The notes: generated by a model from the letters alone, not told the origin. 7,052 bases of DNA from Alphaproteobacteria bacterium (GCA_021774355.1 JAJFJE010000398.1:1-7052), one strand, 5' to 3'. Shown: positions 1-6,127, counted from the stretch's first letter. Translations and numbers: made by a program.

Positions 1-754
1 CGAGCATGACGACGGCGGCGGAAACGCCCGAGCCGCAGCTGCACACCACCGGCCGGGTGACATCGATGCCGGCCGCCGCGGCCAGTTCGGCCAGTTCCTC
101 CCGCGGGCGGTAGGTGTGGGTCTCGGGATCGATCAGGGCGCTGTAGGGCAAATTGACCGCGCCCGGAATATGACCGCCCCGCAGGCCGGGACGGGGTTCC
201 GGCTCGCTTCCCATGAAGCGTCCGGGGCTGCGGGCATCGACCACCTGCTCCCGGTGGCTGACCAGATTATGCCGCATCTGGTCGAAGTCGCGCAGCAGCA
301 TGGCATTCTGCCGGGGGGTGAAATGGCGGTCGCGGGCGGGCGGCGGCAGATCCTCGAGCGGCCGGCCCTCGGCCCGCCACTTGGTGCTGCCGCCGTCGAG
401 CACGGTCACGTCGTCATGGCCGAAGGCGCGGAACATCCACCACACACGGGCGGCCGCATAGGGTGCGCCGCCGTCATAGACCACCACGCGGTTGCCGTCG
501 CCAAGCCCCATGCGGCGGACGCGCGAGGCGAATTTCTCGGGCGGCGGCAGCATGTGGGGCAAGGGCGAGGTCAGGTCGGCGATCTCGTCGATGTCGAAAA
601 ACACCGCCCCGGGAATGTGCCCGGACTCATATTCGGCCCGGGCATCCCGCTGCATCGCCGGCAGGTACCAAGAAGCATCGATCACCCGCACATCGGGGGC
701 GTCGAGATGGGCTTGCAGCCAGTCTGTCGAGACGAGGGCGGCGGCATTTGCCAT
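1..754 (-). CDS. sseA: 3-mercaptopyruvate sulfurtransferase (C-terminus cut by window edge)
   Basis: This is a two-rhodanese-domain enzyme that moves sulfur from 3-mercaptopyruvate to thiophilic acceptors such as cyanide or thiols. It acts in cysteine breakdown and sulfane-sulfur handling, probably in the cytosol since no signal peptide is seen. The 251 visible residues contain an inactive N-terminal rhodanese repeat (SGHIPGAVFFD around 55-65, then VYDGG and ARVWWMFR) and a catalytic C-terminal repeat (VDARSPGRF, GGHIPGAVNLPY). The active-site loop CGSGVSA begins at Cys240, against the family consensus CGSGVTA. About 30 residues should be missing, because relatives are about 280-290 long. ATG 754 was chosen over ATG 760 because GGAGG ends 6 nt before 754 but directly abuts 760. 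It follows the cysteine synthase by 23 bp, so co-transcription is likely. A second Cys (238) lies two residues before the nucleophile. Family assignment is firm; the in vivo acceptor is unknown. Confidence 0.93.
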   Translation of the reverse strand, partial: MANAAALVSTDWLQAHLDAPDVRVIDASWYLPAMQRDARAEYESGHIPGAVFFDIDEIADLTSPLPHMLPPPEKFASRVRRMGLGDGNRVVVYDGGAPYAAARVWWMFRAFGHDDVTVLDGGSTKWRAEGRPLEDLPPPARDRHFTPRQNAMLLRDFDQMRHNLVSHREQVVDARSPGRFMGSEPEPRPGLRGGHIPGAVNLPYSALIDPETHTYRPREELAELAAAAGIDVTRPVVCSCGSGVSAAVVML

Positions 755-760
755 GGGCAT

Positions 761-765
761 CCTCC
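761..765 (-). promoter_or_regulatory. Shine-Dalgarno that decides the sseA start
   Basis: On the minus strand GGAGG sits directly against an ATG at 760 and 6 nt before an in-frame ATG at 754. Normal ribosome spacing favours 754, which removes two residues (Met-Pro) from the longest reading. Confidence 0.6.
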
Positions 766-777
766 AGCTTTATCTGG

Positions 778-1776
778 TCACAGCCAGTTGGGCGTCGGCA
801 AATTACGCGCCTTCAGGAATTCGGGGTTGAACAATTTGCTCTGATAGCGGGTGCCATAGTCGCACAGGATGGTCACGATGGTATGCCCCGGCCCCAGATC
901 CCGCGCCAGGCGAATGGCGCCGGCAACATTGACGCCGCTCGACGCGCCCAGGCACAGGCCCTCGTGCTGCAGCAGGTCGAAAATGATGGGCAGGGTCTCG
1001 TCGTCGGGGATGCGATAGGCGCGGTCGACCGTCAGGCCCTGGAGATTGGCCGTGATCCGGCCCTGGCCGATGCCTTCGCTGATCGACGAGCCTTCGGATT
1101 TGAGTTCGCCGGTGGTGTAGTAGCTGTACAGCGCCGCCCCCGGCGGGTCGGCCAGGGCAATGGTGACGCCGGGGTCGCGTTCCTTCAGGTACATGGCCGT
1201 GCCGGCCAGGGTGCCGCCCGATCCCACCGCCGCCACGAAGCCGTCGACCTTGCCGTCCAGGTCGGCCCAGATCTCCGGGCCGGTCGTCTCGTAATGGGCC
1301 TGCCGGTTGGCGACATTGTCGAACTGGTTGGCCCAGATCGCGCCATGGTCTTCGGCGGCCGCGATCTCGTCCGCCAGGCGGCCGGAATATTTCACATAGT
1401 TCATGGGGTTGGCATAGGGCACCGCCGGCACCAGGCGGAGGTCCGCGCCGCACAGGCGCAGCATGTCCTTCTTTTCCTGGGACTGGGTCTCGGGCATCAC
1501 GATGACCGTGCGATAGCCCAGCGCGTTGCCGACCAGGGCCAGGCCGATTCCGGTAATGCCGGCGGTGCCCTCGACAATCACCCCGCCCGGCCGCAACAGC
1601 CCCCGGGCTTCGGCATCGCGCACGATGAACAGGGCCGCCCGGTCCTTGACCGAGCCGCCGGGATTGAGAAACTCCGCCTTGCCATAGATGGTGCAGCCGG
1701 TTGCTGCCGATGCGCCACGCAGTTTGATCAACGGCGTATTGCCGATGGAATCGATAAATCCGGAACGGACGGCCAT
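778..1776 (-). CDS. cysK: Cysteine synthase (O-acetylserine sulfhydrylase, CysK-like, PLP-dependent)
   Basis: This enzyme makes cysteine from O-acetylserine and sulfide in the cytosol. The 332-residue protein is slightly longer than classical CysK (about 310-325) and shows the fold-type II PLP landmarks in order: IGNTPLIKL at 11-19; the PLP lysine K44 in PGGSVKDRAA; a substrate loop TAGITG at 71-76; the phosphate loop GSGGT at 185-189; GSSISEGIGQ; and LGASSGVN near the end, where Ser contacts the PLP ring nitrogen. The tail DYGTRYQSKLFNPEFL matches, as I recall, the long alphaproteobacterial CysK type. The oddity is Ile74 (codon ATT, plus-strand bases 1555-1557) where the family has Asn (TSGNTG or TAGNTG); that Asn bonds the PLP 3'-hydroxyl in Salmonella CysK. 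One base change (AAT to ATT) explains it. Cystathionine beta-synthase-like or other beta-replacement activity cannot be excluded. The sulfurtransferase lies 23 bp downstream and the Nudix gene 64 bp upstream. Confidence 0.92.
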   Translation of the reverse strand: MAVRSGFIDSIGNTPLIKLRGASAATGCTIYGKAEFLNPGGSVKDRAALFIVRDAEARGLLRPGGVIVEGTAGITGIGLALVGNALGYRTVIVMPETQSQEKKDMLRLCGADLRLVPAVPYANPMNYVKYSGRLADEIAAAEDHGAIWANQFDNVANRQAHYETTGPEIWADLDGKVDGFVAAVGSGGTLAGTAMYLKERDPGVTIALADPPGAALYSYYTTGELKSEGSSISEGIGQGRITANLQGLTVDRAYRIPDDETLPIIFDLLQHEGLCLGASSGVNVAGAIRLARDLGPGHTIVTILCDYGTRYQSKLFNPEFLKARNLPTPNWL

Positions 1777-1807
1777 GGACCTGCTCTGACTATTGGATCT
1801 GCGGATC

Positions 1808-1820
1808 AGGGTCTGACCCT
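1808..1820. repeat. Small inverted repeat in the Nudix-cysK gap
   Basis: AGGGT and ACCCT flank a 3-nt loop (CTG) within the 64-bp gap between the Nudix stop and the cysK start. It reads as a hairpin on both strands. No T-run follows, so a terminator is not supported. It could be a minor regulatory fold or chance. Confidence 0.3.
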
Positions 1821-1840
1821 AGCGGTCGCCCCCCGGCCAT

Positions 1841-2482
1841 TCAAGGGCGGCTCGGCGCACGGCTGGTTCCAGGCTCTGATGCCGGGCTTCCGCGCCGCCA
1901 GCGCTGCCGCAATTCGGCCCTGTTGAGGGCCAGCCAGAACAGCGCGACCAGGGCGGTCAGGGCCCGCAGCCGGCCGTCCGCGGCCATCGCCATGGCCTCG
2001 GCGAAGGGCACCACATGAACGCGGATGTCCTCGCCCGGATCATGGCCGCCAAAGGCCTGGACGGCCGCGAGATCGGCGCAGCCGACGAAGATGCTGGCGC
2101 GTTCGGCGAGGCAGCCGGGGCTGGGATAGCCGGCGGTCACCAGCGTCACCGATTCCAGGGCAACGCCGGCCTCTTCCAGGGCCTCGCGCCGCGCGGCCGG
2201 CGCGGCGGCCTCGTCGCCGTCGCAGCGCCCGGCAATGGCTTCGAGGAGCCATGGGTCATCGCCCAGCCGCCACGGCCCGGGGCGGAACTGCTCGACCAGG
2301 ACCACCGTATCGCGCACGGGATCGTAAGGCAGGACGGTGGCGGTGGCGCCGAGGTCGAGCAGATCGCGGCTGACCTTCTGGGCGGTTCCGTCGAACCGGT
2401 CATGGGTTAACCGGGCGACCAGCTTGGGATAGTGGCCCTGATGGACGATGTCGAGGCTGTGCACGACCACGGTCTTGGCCAC
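1841..2482 (-). CDS. Nudix hydrolase, ADP-ribose pyrophosphatase type
   Basis: This enzyme probably hydrolyses ADP-ribose or a related nucleoside diphosphate derivative to AMP plus a phosphosugar, as housekeeping in the cytosol. The 213 residues hold a complete Nudix box: G85, E91, R99-E100, E103-E104, G106, with x5 and x7 spacings correct. P122 lies 16 residues after the last box glycine, in GYPSPG, which is the signature distinguishing ADP-ribose pyrophosphatases from other Nudix enzymes. VLVEQFRPG (61-69) is also typical of the NudF/AdpP group, and the length fits it (about 210). The start is GTG at 2482 with an AGGGG-type ribosome site 4 nt upstream. The last 25 or so residues are Arg/Ser/Pro-rich and look like a poorly conserved tail. 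It is divergent from the lipoprotein gene and upstream of cysK. Sharing a transcript with cysK is possible but not shown. Substrate choice (ADP-ribose versus GDP-mannose or others) is inferred. Confidence 0.88.
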   Translation of the reverse strand: MAKTVVVHSLDIVHQGHYPKLVARLTHDRFDGTAQKVSRDLLDLGATATVLPYDPVRDTVVLVEQFRPGPWRLGDDPWLLEAIAGRCDGDEAAAPAARREALEEAGVALESVTLVTAGYPSPGCLAERASIFVGCADLAAVQAFGGHDPGEDIRVHVVPFAEAMAMAADGRLRALTALVALFWLALNRAELRQRWRRGSPASEPGTSRAPSRP

Positions 2483-2512
2483 GGGACCCCTCGCGTAAAT
2501 TGGTTAATATTC

Positions 2513-2538
2513 GGAACCTCAGCGGCGGCAGGCGCTTT
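2513..2538 (+). promoter_or_regulatory. Possible EcfG-type general-stress promoter, overlapping a sigma-70-like -10
   Basis: GGAAC at 2513-2517 is followed by 17 nt and then CTTT at 2535-2538. The alphaproteobacterial EcfG consensus is GGAAC, 16-17 nt, CGTT, so one -10 base differs. CATAAT at 2540-2545 could instead be a sigma-70 -10, but no TTGACA-like -35 lies at the right distance. Either would start transcription shortly upstream of the lipoprotein ribosome site. A small envelope glycine-zipper lipoprotein is a typical stress-regulon member, which fits but does not prove the call. Confidence 0.35.
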
Positions 2539-2589
2539 CCATAATAGACAGTTTCGCAGGCGCAGAGCCCAGCAGATCAGGAGGTTGTC

Positions 2590-2820
2590 ATGAAGAAGCC
2601 GATGGTTTTGACGTTCGTGGTCCTGGCCGGTTCCCTCGCGCTCGCCTCCTGTACCGGCCTGAATCGGACCGAGCAGGGGGCCCTCAGCGGCGGCGTCATC
2701 GGTGCCGCCGGCGGTGCCGCGCTGGGCGCCATGACCGGCGGCGTCAGTGTCCTGGGCGGCGCCCTGGTGGGCGGCGGTGCCGGTGCGGCGATCGGGGCAG
2801 TCACCGCCCATCACCGCTGA
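2590..2820 (+). CDS. Small glycine-zipper lipoprotein
   Basis: This 76-residue envelope protein has a lipoprotein signal peptide: MKK, a hydrophobic core, then the lipobox LASC with Cys21 as the lipidated residue. Thr at +2 suggests sorting to the outer membrane under the E. coli rule, which may not hold exactly here. After a short linker, residues 30-72 form an uninterrupted glycine zipper (repeats of GG/GA spaced by 3-4, such as GGVIGAAGGAALGA and GGGAGAAIGA). This resembles the OsmB or Gly-zipper lipoproteins that are often osmotic- or stress-induced and pack into membranes. AGGAGG at 2579-2584 is 5 nt before the ATG, a strong ribosome site. The gene is monocistronic by position, with the next gene 174 bp away. 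Its exact function is not known; toxin-like entericidins share the size but lack so long a zipper. Confidence 0.85.
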   Translation: MKKPMVLTFVVLAGSLALASCTGLNRTEQGALSGGVIGAAGGAALGAMTGGVSVLGGALVGGGAGAAIGAVTAHHR

Positions 2821-2826
2821 CCCGGG

Positions 2827-2882
2827 GCGTCCGAGGTGGCCCGTTCGGTGCCGCTCGGGGGGCCAAGGCGTGGCCCGGACGC
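2827..2882 (+). terminator. GC-rich two-part fold after the lipoprotein gene (weak terminator candidate)
   Basis: GCGTCCG (2827-2833) pairs with CGGACGC (2876-2882). Inside it, TGGCCC (2837-2842) pairs with GGGCCA (2860-2865). Together they could form a long stem starting 7 bp past the lipoprotein stop. There is no T-run, so intrinsic termination is uncertain; a 3'-end protecting fold is equally possible. The rest of the gap up to 2966 shows no further gene and no convincing promoter. Confidence 0.3.
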
Positions 2883-2966
2883 GGCGGCAAATGCCGGATT
2901 ATGGTGATCGGGCCGAGAAAATTGCGACCGTGACCCGCTTCGGGCCTTTCCCTGGCGCCTTGCCGC

Positions 2967-2991
2967 CCCACCTCCTCCTCACGGAGGTGGG
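2967..2991 (+). promoter_or_regulatory. Hairpin sequestering the Shine-Dalgarno of the DUF4864 gene
   Basis: CCCACCTCC (2967-2975) is a perfect 9-bp complement of GGAGGTGGG (2983-2991), separated by a 7-nt loop. The right arm contains the only good ribosome site (GGAGG, 2983-2987) for the ATG at 2995. A second CCTCC at 2974-2978 could pair with the same GGAGG in a shorter form. When folded, the ribosome site of the first gene of the operon is fully paired. Confidence 0.6.
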
Positions 2992-2994
2992 TCC

Positions 2995-3525
2995 ATGCGC
3001 GCAAACGGCCTTTATCACGTCATCGCAGCCGGCTTGGTGGCCCTGCTGGTTCAGCTCGCGTCACCGGCAAGGGCCGGGGACAGCCCTGATCCGGCTGCGG
3101 TTCAGGCCCTGATCAGTGGCCAGATCGAGGCCTTTCGGGCAGACGATGCCGAAAGCGCCTATGGCTTCGCCTCGCCCATGGCCCAGGCCCGCTTTGCCAG
3201 TCCCCAGAGCTTTTTCGACATGGTGGTGAAGCGCTATCGGCCGGTCTATCGGCCGCGCAGCGTCCGTTTCGGCACGCTGCAGGCCCTGGGGGCCAACGAT
3301 CTCGCTCAGGAAGTCATTCTGGTCGACGATGAGGGGGTCTCCTGGGCCGCCATCTACACCATCGAAAAGCAGCCCGACGGTACCCTGAAGATCAGCGGCT
3401 GCAGCCTGATGCGCCTGCCCGACCAGCAGGCCCGGCTGGATCGTGATCCAGGGGCGGCGTCCTTGCGTATCTCGGTCGACCGCCTCGCACGGCGGGATGT
3501 TCAGGAGCTTCTGACAGAGAGTTAA
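2995..3525 (+). CDS. Secreted DUF4864-family protein
   Basis: This is a 176-residue exported protein of unknown function. Residues 1-27 form a classical signal peptide: a short basic start, a hydrophobic stretch at 9-22, and the ARA/GD cleavage site after Ala27. The mature part matches my recollection of the DUF4864 pattern: QIEAFRADDAESAYGFASP (43-61), FFDMVVKRYRPVYRP (73-87), an acidic VDDEG turn near 110-114, W117, and an ISGCSL motif with Cys136. The last 30 residues are charged and less conserved. The ATG at 2995 is preceded by GGAGG 7 nt away, inside a hairpin. It ends 4 bp before the ChrR gene, so the two should share a transcript and it may be the first gene of a five-gene operon. Family assignment rests on motif memory, not a profile search. 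A periplasmic role in sensing or stress is only a guess from context. Confidence 0.8.
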   Translation: MRANGLYHVIAAGLVALLVQLASPARAGDSPDPAAVQALISGQIEAFRADDAESAYGFASPMAQARFASPQSFFDMVVKRYRPVYRPRSVRFGTLQALGANDLAQEVILVDDEGVSWAAIYTIEKQPDGTLKISGCSLMRLPDQQARLDRDPGAASLRISVDRLARRDVQELLTES

Positions 3526-3529
3526 CGCA

Positions 3530-4183
3530 ATGGCGGTGTTTCACCCGAGCGCCGAATATCTTGTCGACTACGCGGCGGGAAATTCCAGCGAGGCGCTGGG
3601 GCTTTTGGTGGCGACCCACCTTGCCCTGTGTCCGGGCTGCCGGGCGGCGGTCGGCCGGCTGGAGGCGCTCGGCGGCGCGTTGATCGACGGCATGACGCCT
3701 TCGGCAACCCATGGCCGCAGCCTCGGCGGCGCCCTTGCGCAGCTCGACAGGGCGGCGCAGGAGCAGGCTGTGCCGCGCCGTTCGCGGGCGGCGGGGCGGG
3801 CGCCGATGCTGCCCCGGCCGCTGCGCGACTATCTCGGCGCCGCTGGCGACGAACTGCCCTGGCGGGGGCTGTTTCCCGGCATCAAGCGGATCGCCTTGCC
3901 TGCCCTGTCGGGCGGCACGGCCGAATTGCTGATGATCGGCGCCGGCCGGGCAATTCCCCGTCACACCCATCGCGGCGACGAATTCAACCTTGTCCTGGCC
4001 GGCGGCTTCTGCGATGGCGCGGACCATTATGGCCGGGGCGACGTCGCCGTGGCCGATTTTCAGGTCAATCATCGCCCGGTGGCCGATTCCGACGGGCCCT
4101 GCATCTGTTTTGCGGTATCCGAGGCGCCGCCGCGCTTTACCGGCCTGCTGGGGCAGGTGCTGAACCTCTTTACCGGGCGGTGA
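3530..4183 (+). CDS. chrR: ChrR-family zinc anti-sigma factor
   Basis: ChrR binds and silences an ECF sigma factor (RpoE in Rhodobacter) and releases it in response to singlet oxygen or organic peroxides, in the cytosol. This 217-residue protein shows both zinc sites. The N-terminal anti-sigma site is H5, H30, C34, C37, with the HxxxCxxC part in ATHLALCPGC. The C-terminal cupin ligands are H145, H147, E151 and H181, in HTHRGDEFNL and NHRP. As I recall R. sphaeroides ChrR, its ligands are H6, H31, C35, C38 and H141, H143, E147, H177, so order and spacing agree in each domain. A CxC pair at 191 and 193 also corresponds to the late cysteines of that protein. A Gly/Ala/Arg-rich linker covers roughly 60-95. 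The ribosome site is weak (AGAGAG about 10 nt upstream), so translation may depend on coupling to the gene before it. The oddity is that rpoE normally lies directly upstream, whereas here that place is held by a DUF4864 gene. Confidence 0.9.
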   Translation: MAVFHPSAEYLVDYAAGNSSEALGLLVATHLALCPGCRAAVGRLEALGGALIDGMTPSATHGRSLGGALAQLDRAAQEQAVPRRSRAAGRAPMLPRPLRDYLGAAGDELPWRGLFPGIKRIALPALSGGTAELLMIGAGRAIPRHTHRGDEFNLVLAGGFCDGADHYGRGDVAVADFQVNHRPVADSDGPCICFAVSEAPPRFTGLLGQVLNLFTGR

Positions 4184-4188
4184 CCGGG

Positions 4189-4893
4189 ATGGCGAGGCGC
4201 GCTTCGGTCACCGGGCGGTGGTGCGGCGTGCTGCTGCTCGGCCTGCTGGCGCTGCCGCGGGTGCCGGGCGCGGCGCCATCGCCCGGCGACTCGATTCCCC
4301 GCGATCGCGCCCTGGCTTTCGATGTCTGGCGCGACGGCGAACGGATCGGCAGCCACCGCATCCTGTTCCGCGAGGGGCACGGCCGCCTGACCGTCGATAT
4401 CACCATCGACCTCGCGGTCTCGGTCGCCTTCATTCCGGTGTTCCGCTACGCCCACCGCAACGAAGAAGTGTGGCAGGCCGGCCGGCTGATCCGAATGGCG
4501 GCCCGGACCGACGATGACGGCACCGCCGAGCACGTCAATCTGGTGCTGGTCGGCGATCACCTGCAGGTCGACGGCAGCAAATATGACGGGCCGGTCGCCG
4601 CCGATCTTCTGCCCACCACCTATTGGCGGGAAGGCACGGTTCGGCGCAGCCGCCTGGTCTCGAGCCAGGACGGGCGGGTCATGGCGGTGACCGTCACCGA
4701 CCGGGGCGTGGAAACGATCACCGCGCTCGGCCGCGCGGTTCGGGCGCGCCATTATGCCATGCGGGGCGGGCTCGATCTCGAGCTGTGGTACGACCTGGAC
4801 GGCGTCTGGTCGAAATTGACCTTCACGGCGTCGGACGGGTCCCTGATCGACTATCGCAGGGTCGTCCCGGCCAGCCAGGCAGGCGGGCCATGA
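4189..4893 (+). CDS. Secreted DUF6134-family protein
   Basis: This is a 234-residue exported protein of unknown function. Residues 1-28 give a signal peptide: two arginines, a Leu-rich core at 14-22, and a cleavage region around PGA/AP. The mature part begins with the family-like FDVWRDGERIGSHRI (44-58), then an alternating beta pattern, RYAHRNEEVW (86-95), an acidic TDDDG, LPTTYW in the middle, and LELWYDLDG near the end. This looks like an all-beta, lipocalin-like barrel such as DUF6134; the barrel is inference. ATG 4189 lies 5 bp after the chrR stop. An in-frame GTG at 4180 overlaps the chrR stop as GTGA, the same junction as at 5642, so the true start could be three codons earlier. Its stop overlaps the next gene by 4 bp (ATGA). 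Context suggests an envelope or lipid role in the ChrR-linked response. Confidence 0.75.
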   Translation: MARRASVTGRWCGVLLLGLLALPRVPGAAPSPGDSIPRDRALAFDVWRDGERIGSHRILFREGHGRLTVDITIDLAVSVAFIPVFRYAHRNEEVWQAGRLIRMAARTDDDGTAEHVNLVLVGDHLQVDGSKYDGPVAADLLPTTYWREGTVRRSRLVSSQDGRVMAVTVTDRGVETITALGRAVRARHYAMRGGLDLELWYDLDGVWSKLTFTASDGSLIDYRRVVPASQAGGP

Positions 4894-5645
4894 GCGGTCA
4901 CGAGATCGTCTGGATCACCGGCGCCAGTTCGGGGATCGGGGCGGCGACCGCTTTGGCCTTCGTGCGACGGGGCGCCGTGGTTGCCGTCAGTGCCCGTTCC
5001 GCGGCCGCTCTGGCGGCCCTGGCCGCCCAGGCTCCGGACCAGTTGATCCCGTTTCCGCTGGACGTGACCGACGCCATGGCCGTGGCGGCGACGGTCGCCG
5101 CGATCGAACGCTGCCATGGTCCGCTCGACCGGGTGATTCTCAATGCCGGAAGCCACCAGCCGATATCGGCCGATACCTTCGACAGCGCCGTCGTCCGCCG
5201 CCTGATGGAGGTCAATGTCATGGGCGCGGTGCATGGCCTGGCCGCCGTTCTGCCGCGCTTTCTGGAGCGCGGGCGCGGTCAGATCGCCGTGGTCGCCTCG
5301 GTCGCCGGCTATGGCGGCCTGCCGACCGCCGCGGCCTATGGCGCGACCAAGGCGGCCCTGATCAATATGCTGGCGGCCTTGCGCTTCGACGTTGCCGGAC
5401 GGGGCCCGGACCTGCGCCTGATCTGCCCGGGCTTCGTGCGGACGCCGCTGACCGCCCGCAATCCCTTTGCCATGCCCTTCGTGATGGCGCCGGACCGGGC
5501 CGCCCAGCGGATCATCCGCGGCCTGACCGTCGGCCGCGCCTTCGAGATCACCTTTCCGCGCCGCTTTACCTGGGCCTTGAAGGCGGTCAACCTGTTGCCC
5601 TGGAAGCCCTATTTCTGGCTGGTGGCCAAGGCGACCGGGGCGTGA
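4890..5645 (+). CDS. Short-chain dehydrogenase/reductase (SDR)
   Basis: This is a 251-residue classical SDR that oxidises or reduces a hydroxyl or carbonyl group with NAD(P)(H). It has the Rossmann glycine motif TGASSGIG at 10-17, R36 after the second strand (suggesting NADP preference), D58-V59, NAG at 85-87, and the full catalytic tetrad N109, S137, Y150, K154 (YGATK). The C-terminal part carries the usual PGFVRTPLT after strand 6, and a Trp/aromatic-rich tail (LLPWKPYFWLVAK) that could touch membrane lipid. The start ATG overlaps the DUF6134 stop as ATGA, so translation is probably coupled. An in-frame upstream extension exists but would run deep into the preceding gene. SDR genes of this kind accompany an NTF2-like gene in RpoE-ChrR regions of Rhodobacter-like bacteria, as I recall. 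The substrate is unknown; a fatty-acid or lipid derivative is a context guess. Confidence 0.9.
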   Translation: MSGHEIVWITGASSGIGAATALAFVRRGAVVAVSARSAAALAALAAQAPDQLIPFPLDVTDAMAVAATVAAIERCHGPLDRVILNAGSHQPISADTFDSAVVRRLMEVNVMGAVHGLAAVLPRFLERGRGQIAVVASVAGYGGLPTAAAYGATKAALINMLAALRFDVAGRGPDLRLICPGFVRTPLTARNPFAMPFVMAPDRAAQRIIRGLTVGRAFEITFPRRFTWALKAVNLLPWKPYFWLVAKATGA

Positions 5646-6127
5646 CCGAGGGCGCGGCGGCGACCGGCGCCGATCTCGACCAGGCGCTCGCCCGCTATGT
5701 CGAGGTGCTCGAGGGTCTGGGCGATGTCGCCGGCCTGGACGCCCTCGACCCCGTGGTCGACCCGGCCGTGCGCTTTACCGACCCGTTCAGCGACGTGACC
5801 GGCCGCGCGGCCCTGAAGCGCTGCTTCGCGACGACCTTCGAGGCCGCCGACCAGATCCGCTTCGTGGTTACCGGACGGCTGCGCCAGGGGCCGCTCGCAA
5901 CGCTGCTCTGGACCATGGCGTTGCGGCCCCGGCGCCTGGGTGCCCGGACGCCCTGGACCTTCGAGGGGGTGAGCGTGGTGACCTTCGATGGGCGCAGCGG
6001 GCAGGTCGTCGGCCATGCCGACTACTGGGACGCGGGCCGGCAATTCTATGGCCGTCTGCCGGTTCTCGGCTGGGTCATCGCGCGGATCCGGCGGCGCCTT
6101 GCCGGCGGCCACGGGCCGGGAGGCTAG
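5642..6127 (+). CDS. NTF2/SnoaL-like protein
   Basis: This is a 161-residue small alpha+beta cone protein of the nuclear-transport-factor-2 / SnoaL type; such proteins are isomerases, hydrolases or ligand binders. An N-terminal helix (LDQALARYVEVLEGL) leads to the family hallmark VRFTDPFSDVTG at 43-54. Then come a helix with FATTFEA, paired strands (IRFVVTGRL, WTMALRP, TPWTFEGVSVVTF) and HADYWDAG near 128-136. The acidic/His residues in FTDPF and HADYW line the pocket in relatives. It starts at GTG 5642, overlapping the SDR stop as GTGA, so it is coupled to it. The C-terminus is Arg/Gly-rich. It is the last gene of the operon, and its TAG stop touches the convergent hairpin. It probably works with the SDR on the same substrate, which is unidentified. 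Confidence 0.82.
   Translation: MTEGAAATGADLDQALARYVEVLEGLGDVAGLDALDPVVDPAVRFTDPFSDVTGRAALKRCFATTFEAADQIRFVVTGRLRQGPLATLLWTMALRPRRLGARTPWTFEGVSVVTFDGRSGQVVGHADYWDAGRQFYGRLPVLGWVIARIRRRLAGGHGPGG

Noticed and set aside
463..1926. 487-codon open frame on the plus strand across sseA and cysK
   Set aside because: It is antisense to two clearly recognisable enzymes, is rich in Arg/Ala/Gly low-complexity sequence and shows no domain. It is a product of GC-rich codon bias.
2407..2814. Minus-strand open frames antisense to the lipoprotein and running into the Nudix gene
   Set aside because: The plus-strand gene has a strong ribosome site, signal peptide and lipobox. The antisense frames have no domain, and the Nudix gene has its own start at 2482.
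2905..2933. RpoE-type promoter ahead of the chrR operon (TGATCG at 2905-2910)
   Set aside because: The -35 resembles the Rhodobacter RpoE consensus TGATCC, but no TAAGA-like -10 occurs at the expected spacing (the sequence there is GACCGTGAC). Half a promoter is not enough.
3628..4188. N-terminal extension of the DUF6134 frame back to 3628
   Set aside because: It would overlap nearly all of chrR in another frame and hide a clear signal peptide that begins at 4189 (or 4180).
3392..4752. Two long minus-strand open frames (3392-4072 and 4069-4752) opposite DUF4864/chrR/DUF6134
   Set aside because: They mirror real genes with intact motifs on the plus strand, and their own products look compositionally random.
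4623..4889. N-terminal extension of the SDR frame back to 4623
   Set aside because: The classical SDR begins a few residues before its first beta strand, matching ATG 4890. The extension is out-of-frame DUF6134 sequence.
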